The notes below the pieces were generated by a model that did no database searches, was not told where the DNA came from, and was given only the letters and a program-made list of their open reading frames with translations. Both the position numbers and the translations under genes were made by a program. Source: Pandoraea sp. (lineage in GTDB: Bacteria > Pseudomonadota > Gammaproteobacteria > Burkholderiales > Burkholderiaceae). From it: DNA of 64,000 nucleotides. Below, in pieces: positions 18,276 through 26,215 of the stretch. Position 1 is the stretch's first letter. Each line of letters opens with the position of its first letter. The stretch covers positions 1-64,000 of the forward strand of contig JARLJF010000136.1 of the NCBI GenBank assembly GCA_031291335.1. Direction: 5' to 3'.

Positions 18276-19304
18276 ATGTTTGCAAACAAAGCGCTTCTCA
18301 TTACGGGAGGTACAGGGTCGTTCGGTAATGCCGTATTGCGCCGCTTCCTTGATTCCGATTTGCGTGAAATCCGCATCTTCAGTCGAGATGAGAAGAAGCA
18401 GGATGACATGCGAAAGAAGTACAACAATCCCAAGCTGAAGTTCTACCTCGGCGACGTACGCGACTACCAATCTGTCATGAATGCGGTGCGCGGGGTTGAT
18501 TACATTTATCATGCAGCCGCGCTCAAGCAGGTTCCCTCGTGCGAGTTTCATCCCCTGGAAGCTGTCAAGACGAATGTGCTGGGTACCGAGAACGTCCTGG
18601 AAGCAGCAGTCAACTGCGGTGTGGAACGCGTTGTCGTGTTGAGCACCGACAAGGCGGTGTACCCGATCAATGCAATGGGTACGAGCAAGGCGATGATGGA
18701 AAAGGTCGCAGTGGCCAAGTCGCGCACGAGCAACGGAACGGTTATCAACGTCACCCGCTACGGTAACGTCATGTGTTCGCGCGGTTCGGTGATTCCGCTC
18801 TTTACCAACCAGATCCGGGCGGGCCAGCCGATCACTATTACCGATCCGGCCATGACTCGCTTCATGATGACGCTGGACGACGCGGTGGATCTGGTTTTCT
18901 TTGCTTTCGAACATGGGAAACCTGGTGAGATTTTCGTCCAGAAGGCGCCTGCGGCCACGATCGAGGTGCTGGCAAAGGCGCTGACCGACATGCTGGGCGT
19001 CCCGAATCACCCCATCAATGTCATCGGCACCCGCCACGGCGAGAAACTGTTCGAGGTCTTGCTGAGTCGGGAAGAGATGGTCGCGGCAGAGGATCTCGAT
19101 GGCTACTATCGAGTGCCACCGGACTTGCGTGATCTGAACTACGGGAAGTATGTAGAACAAGGTGAGGTGAAGATCTCGGAAGCCGTCGAATACAATTCGC
19201 ACAACACCACACGGCTCGATGTTTCGGGTATGCAGACACTGCTCATGAAGTTGCGCTTCATGCAAGCGACCATGCGTGGGGAGTATGTGGAGGCAGAGGA
19301 GTGA
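18276..19304 (+). CDS. fnlA: FnlA/WbjB/CapE, UDP-GlcNAc 4,6-dehydratase/epimerase for UDP-L-FucNAc
   Basis: First enzyme of UDP-N-acetyl-L-fucosamine synthesis, with 342 residues. Rossmann motif TGGTGSFGNAVLRRF lies near residue 10, and the HAAALKQVPSCEFHP and LSTDKAVYPINAMGTSKA segments are characteristic of the CapE/WbjB group rather than PseB or WbpM. An AAAGGA ribosome binding site lies before the ATG at 18276. It is followed by fnlB and fnlC in the order known from E. coli O26 and P. aeruginosa O11. Confidence 0.9.
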   Translation: MFANKALLITGGTGSFGNAVLRRFLDSDLREIRIFSRDEKKQDDMRKKYNNPKLKFYLGDVRDYQSVMNAVRGVDYIYHAAALKQVPSCEFHPLEAVKTNVLGTENVLEAAVNCGVERVVVLSTDKAVYPINAMGTSKAMMEKVAVAKSRTSNGTVINVTRYGNVMCSRGSVIPLFTNQIRAGQPITITDPAMTRFMMTLDDAVDLVFFAFEHGKPGEIFVQKAPAATIEVLAKALTDMLGVPNHPINVIGTRHGEKLFEVLLSREEMVAAEDLDGYYRVPPDLRDLNYGKYVEQGEVKISEAVEYNSHNTTRLDVSGMQTLLMKLRFMQATMRGEYVEAEE

Positions 19305-19308
19305 AGCG

Positions 19309-20442
19309 ATGAATGAGCTGAATCGTCGCATCCTGGTCACCGGCGCCAACGGGTTCATTGGCAGGAATCTTGTCGTTCGGCTCAGCGAGTTATCCGGAGT
19401 CACCGTGAGCACATTTGTGCGCGGCGACGACGTCGATGACTTGCCTGATCTGATAGCGAGGGTGGACGCAGTCATCCACCTAGCTGGAGAAAACCGTCCT
19501 TCGGACGATGGCGCGTTTGCGCAGGTGAACGTTGGACTGACGTCTGCGTTGTGCACTGCCATCCAGCGAGAATATGACACGCAAGGACGACGCGTTGCCT
19601 TGATACTGGCGTCTTCGACGCAGGCGGAGCGCGACAATCCCTACGGGCGCAGTAAGTTTGCAGCGGAAGCGGCGGTCGAGAAGCTGTTTCAAACTACCGG
19701 CAACCCGTGTGTGGTATTTCGCCTTCCTGGCGTGTTCGGGAAATGGTGTAAACCGAATTACAACTCTGTTGTGGCAACGTTTTGCCACAACATCGCGAGA
19801 GACCTGCCGATTCAGATCAACGATCCGTCGGCCGAATTGCGACTGGTGTACATCGATGATGTGGTGACGGCGTTGCTGGCGGCGCTCGACGCGCCCGCTG
19901 CGGGTTGCGTCCGAGCTACCGTGAATCCGGAGTACGCCATCAGTCTCGGGGAGCTCGCCGCCCAGATCCGCGCCTTCGGAAATTGTCGCTCCACACTGAT
20001 GAGCGAGCGCGTCGGTACGGGACTCGTCAGAGCGCTTTACGCGACGTATGTAAGCTATTTGCCAGAAGAGAAGTTTGCCTACGAGGTCGTACAACACGCC
20101 GATCCGCGGGGCGTATTCGTGGAAATGCTAAAGACGCCGGATAGCGGCCAATTCAGCTACTTCACTGCCCACCCTGGGATCACGCGAGGCGGGCACTATC
20201 ACCACACGAAAACGGAGAAATTCCTTGTTATCAAGGGAGAAGCCCTGTTCCGTTTCAGGCACCTGCTCACAAACGAATTGATCGAACTGCGCACCAGTGG
20301 CGCAAAGCCCCAGGTGGTCGATACGATTCCGGGTTGGTCCCATGACATTACGAATGTCGGAAACGACGAGATGGTTGTCATGCTATGGGCCAACGAGAAC
20401 TTTGACCGGCAGAAGCCGGATACTGTGGCCAGCAAAGTTTAA
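19309..20442 (+). CDS. fnlB: FnlB/WbjC/CapF, bifunctional UDP-6-deoxy-hexulose reductase with C-terminal cupin
   Basis: Second enzyme of the UDP-L-FucNAc pathway, 377 residues. The N-terminal 250 residues are an SDR domain (ILVTGANGFIGRNLV; catalytic Y in NPYGRSKFAAE). The C-terminal 120 residues are a metal-binding cupin with HPGITRGGHYHHTKTEKF, the epimerase half in CapF. The ATG at 19309 has an AGAGGAG site overlapping the end of fnlA; the longer frame from 19276 would run inside fnlA. Gene order and domain pair make the identification secure. Confidence 0.9.
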   Translation: MNELNRRILVTGANGFIGRNLVVRLSELSGVTVSTFVRGDDVDDLPDLIARVDAVIHLAGENRPSDDGAFAQVNVGLTSALCTAIQREYDTQGRRVALILASSTQAERDNPYGRSKFAAEAAVEKLFQTTGNPCVVFRLPGVFGKWCKPNYNSVVATFCHNIARDLPIQINDPSAELRLVYIDDVVTALLAALDAPAAGCVRATVNPEYAISLGELAAQIRAFGNCRSTLMSERVGTGLVRALYATYVSYLPEEKFAYEVVQHADPRGVFVEMLKTPDSGQFSYFTAHPGITRGGHYHHTKTEKFLVIKGEALFRFRHLLTNELIELRTSGAKPQVVDTIPGWSHDITNVGNDEMVVMLWANENFDRQKPDTVASKV

Positions 20443-20445
20443 CGA

Positions 20446-21582
20446 ATGAAAAAGCTAAAAGTTATGTCGGTTGTCGGAACGCGACCGGAGATCATCCGAT
20501 TGTCGCGGGTACTGGCTGCGCTTGACGTGCACACGGATCACACGTTGGTGCACACCGGTCAGAACTATGACTATGAACTGAACCAGGTATTTTTCGACGA
20601 CCTGGGCGTGCGCAAACCTGACTGCTTCCTGAACAGTGCAGACGGCAGCACGGGGGCCGCCAACACCATCGGTAACCTCATTACCGCTGTAGACGGCGTG
20701 CTGGCGCAGGTGGAACCCGAAGCCATGCTTGTGTTGGGTGACACCAACAGTTGCCTGTCCGTGATTCCAGCCAAACGGCGCAAAGTGCCCATCTTCCACA
20801 TGGAAGCCGGCAATCGCTGCTTCGATCAGCGTGTGCCCGAGGAGACCAATCGTCGCATTGTGGACCACACGGCGGACATCAATCTGACATACAGCACCAT
20901 TGCACGCGACTATTTGCTGCGTGAAGGCTTGCCGCCCGACCAGATCGTCAAGACGGGCAGCCCGATGTATGAGGTTCTGCACCACTATCTACCGCAGATC
21001 AAGGCATCCGACGCGCTGTCGCGCCTCGGTCTGACGCCGGAGCAGTACTTCGTCGTGAGCGCTCACCGTGAAGAGAACATCGAATCGGAAAAATCGTTTA
21101 CCCGATTGGTCGCGGTGCTCAACGCGGTGGCCGAGGATTATGGACTGCCCGTCGTAATGTCGACGCATCCGCGCACGCAAAAGCGCGTGGATGCCACCGG
21201 CACGCGATTCCATTCCCTGGTACGCCTGATGAAGCCTCTGGGCTTCCACGATTACGTGAATCTGCAAATGCAGGCCAAGGCGGTCCTTTCTGACAGTGGC
21301 ACGATCAACGAGGAGTCGTCCATTCTGAACTTCCCCGCGCTCAATTTGCGTGAGGCGCATGAGCGTCCGGAAGGCATGGAAGAGGCGGCAGTGATGATGG
21401 TGGGTCTGGAGGTCGAACGCGTACGCCAGGGCCTGGCTATTTTGCAAACTCAACCTCGAAGCTCTGCTCGAGGGCTGCGTCTGGTTGCCGACTACAGCAT
21501 GCCGAACGTCAGCGAGAAGGTCGTTCGCATCATCCACAGCTACACAGACTACGTAAATCGCGTAGTGTGGAAAAAATACTGA
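20446..21582 (+). CDS. fnlC: FnlC/WbjD/CapG, UDP-N-acetyl sugar 2-epimerase forming UDP-L-FucNAc
   Basis: WecB-like GT-B epimerase of 378 residues that completes UDP-L-FucNAc. Motifs include VVGTRPEIIRLSRVL, HTGQNYDYELNQVFF, HMEAGNRCFDQRVPEETNRR and LSDSGTINEESSIL. The NRCFDQRVPEETNRR reading distinguishes the FucNAc-type from WecB proper. It starts 3 bases after fnlB. Together fnlABC define L-FucNAc (or its acetamidino derivative) as a sugar of the repeat unit. Confidence 0.9.
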   Translation: MKKLKVMSVVGTRPEIIRLSRVLAALDVHTDHTLVHTGQNYDYELNQVFFDDLGVRKPDCFLNSADGSTGAANTIGNLITAVDGVLAQVEPEAMLVLGDTNSCLSVIPAKRRKVPIFHMEAGNRCFDQRVPEETNRRIVDHTADINLTYSTIARDYLLREGLPPDQIVKTGSPMYEVLHHYLPQIKASDALSRLGLTPEQYFVVSAHREENIESEKSFTRLVAVLNAVAEDYGLPVVMSTHPRTQKRVDATGTRFHSLVRLMKPLGFHDYVNLQMQAKAVLSDSGTINEESSILNFPALNLREAHERPEGMEEAAVMMVGLEVERVRQGLAILQTQPRSSARGLRLVADYSMPNVSEKVVRIIHSYTDYVNRVVWKKY

Positions 21583-21591
21583 GTTGGATCA

Positions 21592-22797
21592 ATGCGAATT
21601 GCACTGATCGCAGATACCTTCCCGCCGCTCCGTACATCCGGCGCGGTGCAGCTGCGCGACCTTTCTCGAGAGTTCGCGCGTCAGGGGCACGTGCTGACCG
21701 TCCTGTTGCCGGCCACCGAGCAGACTGAATCGTGGAAGCTTGAGAACGCTGACGGCGTGCAGGTATTGCGCTTGAAAGCACCTCGCACGAAAGACATCGG
21801 CTATGTGCGCCGAACGTTGGCAGAGTTCGCCATGCCGTTCGCGATGCTGCGGCAATTGCGAAAGAGTCCTCTCGCAAACGAACGCTGGGACGGAGTCGTC
21901 TGGTACGCCCCGTCGATTTTCCACGGTCCTTTGGCGAGTGAACTTAAAAAATCGAGCGGTTGCAAGGGCTACCTGATTATCCGCGACATCTTCCCTGAAT
22001 GGGCCGTGGATATGGGCTTGATGGGGCGCGGTTTGCCGTATCGGCTGTTCGATGCAGTGGCGCGATACCAGTATTCGGTCGCCGACGTGATCGGGGTGCA
22101 GACGCCAGGCAATCAAAAGTATTTCGAGCGCTGGATCGGGCAGAGGGGGCGGAGACTGGAGGTGCTGCAGAACTGGCTCGATCACCCTGCATCACTTCGA
22201 TGCTCGATTCGGATCGATGAAACGTCGCTTGCTGGTCGCAAGGTGCTCGTGTACGCGGGAAACATGGGCGTTGCCCAAGGTATGGACATTCTGCTGGATT
22301 TGGCGGAGAAGCTGCGCATCCGGTCCGATGTCGGGTTCCTGTTTGTCGGACGGGGAAGCGATGCGGCGAGGCTGAGGCAAGCGACGCAAACGCGGCGGCT
22401 CGACAATGTTGTCTTCTTCGATGAGATTCATCCGGACGAGATCCCTGATCTGTACGCCCAGTGCAGTGCGGGTATCGTGGCGCTAGATCCGCGGCACAAG
22501 TCACATAACATCCCCGGAAAATTCCTGACCTACATGCAGAGCGGCTTGCCTGTACTTGCCAATGTCAATGCCGGTAACGACCTCGCACAACTGATTCGTA
22601 AGGAACAGGTTGGACAGGTGTGTGAGAGCCATTCGGTTGAAGACCTGTTGCAACTGACAGACGCGTTGCTCGCCCAGATTGACGCGGACAAGGGGCTGTC
22701 GGACCGCTGCGGTGACTTGTTCAGACGGCAGTTTGCCGTGGAAAAGACCGTACAGCAAATCGTGACGGCGCTAACGGCGCGAAGCGATAACGATTGA
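21592..22797 (+). CDS. wbuB: WbuB-family L-FucNAc glycosyltransferase (GT4)
   Basis: GT-B glycosyltransferase of 401 residues beginning RIALIADTFPPLRTSGAVQL, as in WbuB/WbjE proteins that transfer L-FucNAc. IRDIFPEWAVDMG, VYAGNMGVAQGMD and the donor loop SHNIPGKFLTYMQSGLPVLA are visible. In many clusters this gene directly follows fnlC, as it does here (9 bases), and is followed by wbuC. It most likely adds L-FucNAc to a lipid-linked intermediate. Confidence 0.85.
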   Translation: MRIALIADTFPPLRTSGAVQLRDLSREFARQGHVLTVLLPATEQTESWKLENADGVQVLRLKAPRTKDIGYVRRTLAEFAMPFAMLRQLRKSPLANERWDGVVWYAPSIFHGPLASELKKSSGCKGYLIIRDIFPEWAVDMGLMGRGLPYRLFDAVARYQYSVADVIGVQTPGNQKYFERWIGQRGRRLEVLQNWLDHPASLRCSIRIDETSLAGRKVLVYAGNMGVAQGMDILLDLAEKLRIRSDVGFLFVGRGSDAARLRQATQTRRLDNVVFFDEIHPDEIPDLYAQCSAGIVALDPRHKSHNIPGKFLTYMQSGLPVLANVNAGNDLAQLIRKEQVGQVCESHSVEDLLQLTDALLAQIDADKGLSDRCGDLFRRQFAVEKTVQQIVTALTARSDND

Positions 22798-22799
22798 CC

Positions 22800-23283
22800 A
22801 TGAGAATTTTCAGCGCTGAATACCTGGACGAGTTGTCCGGACAGGCCGAGAAGAGCGCCCGCCGACGGCAACATCGCAACGTTCCCCTGAGCTATGGCGA
22901 GGCCTGTCAGCGTTTGTTTAATGCCATTGAGCCCGGCAGCTATATCCGGCCTCATCGACATACCTCCGATCCCAGGGACGAGCTATTGATTGCCGTTCGT
23001 GGACAGATGGCCTTGGTGACGTTTGATGAGGCGGGCGATGTGGTCGGGGGTCCTGCGCTTTGGTTCGGAAACGCACGGTGGACGGCTAGCCGCAGGCGCA
23101 GAAGTCCCTGCACATATGTGGCACACGGTCGTCGCCCTGGAGCCGGGCAGCGTGTTGCTGGAAATAAAGGCGGGGCCGTTCGATCCTGACCGACCCAAGG
23201 ATCTGGCGATTTGGGCCCCCGAGGAAGGGACCGCGGGCGCCGGGGAGTTCCTCCGACAATTGATTTCGAGGATTGGTTCATGA
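22800..23283 (+). pseudogene. wbuC: wbuC cupin-fold protein, disrupted by a +1 frameshift
   Basis: WbuC-family cupin, usually a single ORF of about 150 residues after wbuB. Here the first half (from ATG 22800, RIFSAEYLDELSG to FDEAGDVVG) is in one frame and the second half (LRFGSETHGGRLAAGAEVP to the stop at 23283) is in the next. Removing one G from the run of five at 23046-23050 joins them into one continuous WbuC reading frame, with the metal-binding HRH and AHMWHTVVALEPGS motifs in the expected order. It could be a real recent inactivation, phase variation at the G5 run, or a sequencing error. WbuC is often carried in FucNAc clusters with no known function, so loss may be harmless. Confidence 0.82.
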
Positions 23284-24248
23284 ATGTGTTGGTTGTGGGT
23301 GGCGCTGGCTACATCGGCTCGCATATGGTCAAGATGCTTGGCCAACGGGGCTGCAAAGTCACAACGCTGGACGATCTTTCGTCCGGACACCGCGACGCGG
23401 TGCTGACGGGAGACTTCGTGCAAGGCAACTGTGGCGACCAGGCGACGCTGGACGCCGTGCTCTCGCGTGGATTCGACGCAGTGATGCACTTTGCCTCGTT
23501 CATTCAGGTGGGCGAGTCGGTTCAGCATCCCGAAAAGTACTATCGGAACAATTTTGCAAATACGCTAGCCTTGCTGAATGCAATGCGTGCGCACGGCGTG
23601 AAGCGATTTATCTTTTCTTCGACCGCGGCCACGTTCGGCGAGCCTCAGTACACGCCTATCGACGAGCAACATCCGCAGCAACCGATCAATCCTTATGGCC
23701 GAACGAAACTGATGGTCGAGCAGTTGCTTGCCGATTACGACAAGGCGTACGGCATGAAGTCTGTTTGCCTGCGCTATTTCAACGCCGCAGGGGCTGACCC
23801 CGAAGGACAATTGGGTGAAAGGCACGATCCGGAAACGCATCTGATTCCGTTAGTGCTCCAAGCCGCTTCCGGTCGCCGCGCGAACATTTCCGTCTTTGGT
23901 CGCGATTACGACACCCCCGATGGCACTTGTATTCGGGATTACATCCACATTGAAGACCTCTGCTCTGCGCACTGGTTGGCCGTGCTGTCGTTGATGGACG
24001 GCGCCGATAGCCAAGCCTATAACCTGGGCAACGGGAGCGGCTTTTCCGTGCAGGAAGTGATCGATACCGCCGAACGAGTGACTGGCCGCAAGATTTCCGT
24101 CGCCAACGGCCCGCGTCGCGAAGGTGATCCGGCGCGTCTTGTCGCCGACTCTCGTCGCGCCCGCGAAGCGCTTGGATGGCAGCCTCAGTATGCCGAATTA
24201 GCGACCATCATCGAGCATGCTTGGCGCTGGGAGAGTCAGCGCTGCTAG
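23280..24248 (+). CDS. galE: GalE, UDP-glucose/UDP-GlcNAc 4-epimerase
   Basis: SDR epimerase of 322 residues supplying UDP-Gal or UDP-GalNAc. N-terminal VVGGAGYIGSHMVKML, catalytic motif NPYGRTKLMVE, and RYFNAAGADPEGQLGE (the substrate-binding region) are clear GalE marks. The ATG at 23280 overlaps the wbuC stop. It is the last gene of the polysaccharide cluster; the oxidase genes begin 249 bases later. Confidence 0.88.
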   Translation: MNVLVVGGAGYIGSHMVKMLGQRGCKVTTLDDLSSGHRDAVLTGDFVQGNCGDQATLDAVLSRGFDAVMHFASFIQVGESVQHPEKYYRNNFANTLALLNAMRAHGVKRFIFSSTAATFGEPQYTPIDEQHPQQPINPYGRTKLMVEQLLADYDKAYGMKSVCLRYFNAAGADPEGQLGERHDPETHLIPLVLQAASGRRANISVFGRDYDTPDGTCIRDYIHIEDLCSAHWLAVLSLMDGADSQAYNLGNGSGFSVQEVIDTAERVTGRKISVANGPRREGDPARLVADSRRAREALGWQPQYAELATIIEHAWRWESQRC

Positions 24249-24497
24249 CGTTGGCTCGTGCGGCCTGCCTTGACGGGCCGCTTTGATAGGAGGCAGCCAG
24301 CACCTTCGCATCCGATGCCGGTACGCCATTCCACGGCGTCGGATCGACGGCTGATCAATGCACGCCGTTCCTTGACAGTCGCTCACGAAGGTCTAGCCTT
24401 AAGACTGGATTCGTCGAGGAGGCTCCGCGTGGCACATCCGGAACAATTGCCGGCAGGAGGTATTGTCCTTTTGACACGCCACTGAAGCTGAGGCCGT
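24249..24497. other. Cluster end and oxidase operon upstream region
   Basis: A possible terminator for the polysaccharide operon is GCGGCC-loop-GGCCGC followed by TTT at 24260-24284, of modest quality. A consensus -35 box TTGACA lies at 24372-24377, but the -10 at 17 bases (AGCCTT, 24395-24400) is poor. These are the only signals seen before coxB. Confidence 0.35.
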
Positions 24498-26105
24498 ATG
24501 GTGCTTCCGCTGGCATTGATCGTCGTCGTCGCCGCCGCGCTCGCCTTCCACTTCTGGAGCCCGTGGTGGCTGACGCCGCTGGCGTCGAACTGGCGTCAGA
24601 TGGACGACACCCTGACCATTACGCTGGTCATCACCGGCGTGGCCTTTGTCGTCATCAATTTGTTCGTTGCCTGGGCGATATTCCGCTATCGCCACCGCGA
24701 CGGCCATCGGGCGGCATACGTGCCGCATAACCGGCGTCTCGAAGGCTGGCTTATCGGGATTACGACTGTCGGCATTGCCGCCATGCTCGCGCCTGGCCTG
24801 TTCGTCTACGCCAAGCTCATCAACCCGCCCGACAATGCCCGCGTCGTCGAGGTCGTCGGCCAGCAGTGGCAATGGCGCTTCCGCCTGCCCGGTCCGGACG
24901 GTCGTCTCGGCACTTCCGACCCCAGCTACGTCACTGCCGACAACCCGCTCGGCCTCAACCCCAAGGACCCGGCCAATCAGGACAACCGAATCGTCGACGC
25001 CCCCGAGCTACATCTGCTCGTCGGCGTGCCGGTGAAATTGCTGCTGCGCGCAAAAGACGTCCTGCACGATTTTTATGTCCCGCCATTCCGCACGCGCATG
25101 AACATGGTGCCGGGCATGGTCACGCAAATGTGGCTCACTCCCACGCGCACCGGGCGCTTCGACATCCTTTGCGCTCAACTCTGCGGCGTTGGCCACGCGA
25201 ATATGCGTGGCGTGGTCGTCGTCGACGACAAGCCCGCCTACGACGCCTGGGTCGCCAAGCTCCCCACCTTTGCTGCACTGCAAGCACAACATGCGGGCGC
25301 AGCGACGCTAGACCCGCTCGCCGTCAAAGGGAAGTTGCTCGCACAGGCCAAGGGATGCGCCAGTTGTCACACCGTCGATGGCTCACCCGGCGTCGGACCC
25401 ACGTGGCACGGCCTGTTCGGCAAGACCGAAACGTTTCAGGACGGCAGTTCGGCGCACGTCGACGACGCCTATCTCGCCAGCTTCATTCGCAATCCGACCG
25501 CGCGCGTACCTAAAGGCTTCGCGCCGATCATGCCCAAGCTCGATCTGACCGACGACGAGCTACAGGCGCTCATCGCCTACATTAAGACATTAGGTACCGC
25601 CGCTTCGCCCGGGGCGGCACCCGGTCAGCCAACGCCCCCGCCGTCGGCGCCTGCTGCGCCCGTTGCTGAGCAGTCCGGTACACCCGTGGTGCCTGCGGCG
25701 CCCATTACGACCACGATGCCCACGATGTCCGTTTCTACAGCCAATACGCCCACACGTATGCTTCATACCGTCGCTATTTCCGCTGCCGCTGCCGCCTCCG
25801 TCCTCGTGTCGACGTCGGTGCAGGCCGCCCCTCAGACGTCAGCGCCTACTATTCAATTGGCGCAGGACGCCGTAACGCCACGCCCACCGGTCCAGTCCGC
25901 ACCGCTGACGCCCTCTGCCTCGCCGAATGCCGGCACGCAGCGGCCGTCGCAACCGGCCCGCCGGTCGGGCGGCACGGCCGGCCTGCCGTTGCAGAACGAC
26001 CCGAACACCAACGCGCCGCCGCTGGCGATTCCGCCACGGCAGTCCGGTAACCCGTCGCCGGGTCCTGCGCAACCGAGTGTGCCGATGATCCGGCCGACTC
26101 CGTAG
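24498..26105 (+). CDS. coxB: Cytochrome c oxidase subunit II with fused cytochrome c and long Pro/Ala-rich tail
   Basis: caa3-type subunit II of 535 residues. Two N-terminal membrane helices (about 1-20 and 40-65) precede a cupredoxin domain whose Cu-A site reads CAQLCGVGHANM (C225, C229, H233, M236), and then a cytochrome c domain with CASCH at 287-291. From about residue 370 there is a 165-residue Pro/Ala/Thr-rich extension, containing near 421-445 a stretch (MLHTVAISAAAAASVLV) that resembles a signal peptide. The ATG start sits 4 bases after GAGGC. It is the first gene of a five-gene oxidase operon. The tail is unusual for the family. Confidence 0.85.
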   Translation: MVLPLALIVVVAAALAFHFWSPWWLTPLASNWRQMDDTLTITLVITGVAFVVINLFVAWAIFRYRHRDGHRAAYVPHNRRLEGWLIGITTVGIAAMLAPGLFVYAKLINPPDNARVVEVVGQQWQWRFRLPGPDGRLGTSDPSYVTADNPLGLNPKDPANQDNRIVDAPELHLLVGVPVKLLLRAKDVLHDFYVPPFRTRMNMVPGMVTQMWLTPTRTGRFDILCAQLCGVGHANMRGVVVVDDKPAYDAWVAKLPTFAALQAQHAGAATLDPLAVKGKLLAQAKGCASCHTVDGSPGVGPTWHGLFGKTETFQDGSSAHVDDAYLASFIRNPTARVPKGFAPIMPKLDLTDDELQALIAYIKTLGTAASPGAAPGQPTPPPSAPAAPVAEQSGTPVVPAAPITTTMPTMSVSTANTPTRMLHTVAISAAAAASVLVSTSVQAAPQTSAPTIQLAQDAVTPRPPVQSAPLTPSASPNAGTQRPSQPARRSGGTAGLPLQNDPNTNAPPLAIPPRQSGNPSPGPAQPSVPMIRPTP

Positions 26106-26215
26106 TCGGCAAGACGCCTGATCGCCGCCACACCGAAAGACAGCACCCGTAAACAACGCCGAAAAACGAAACCGAGAGAAGACGCCGCACTGACAACAAC
26201 ACAGGGAGACATCTC

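Noticed and set aside
24249-24497. Search for an attachment-site copy of the tRNA-Ala 3' end at the right border of the polysaccharide cluster
   Set aside because: No direct repeat of the tRNA 3' end was seen, and no integrase gene is in the cluster.
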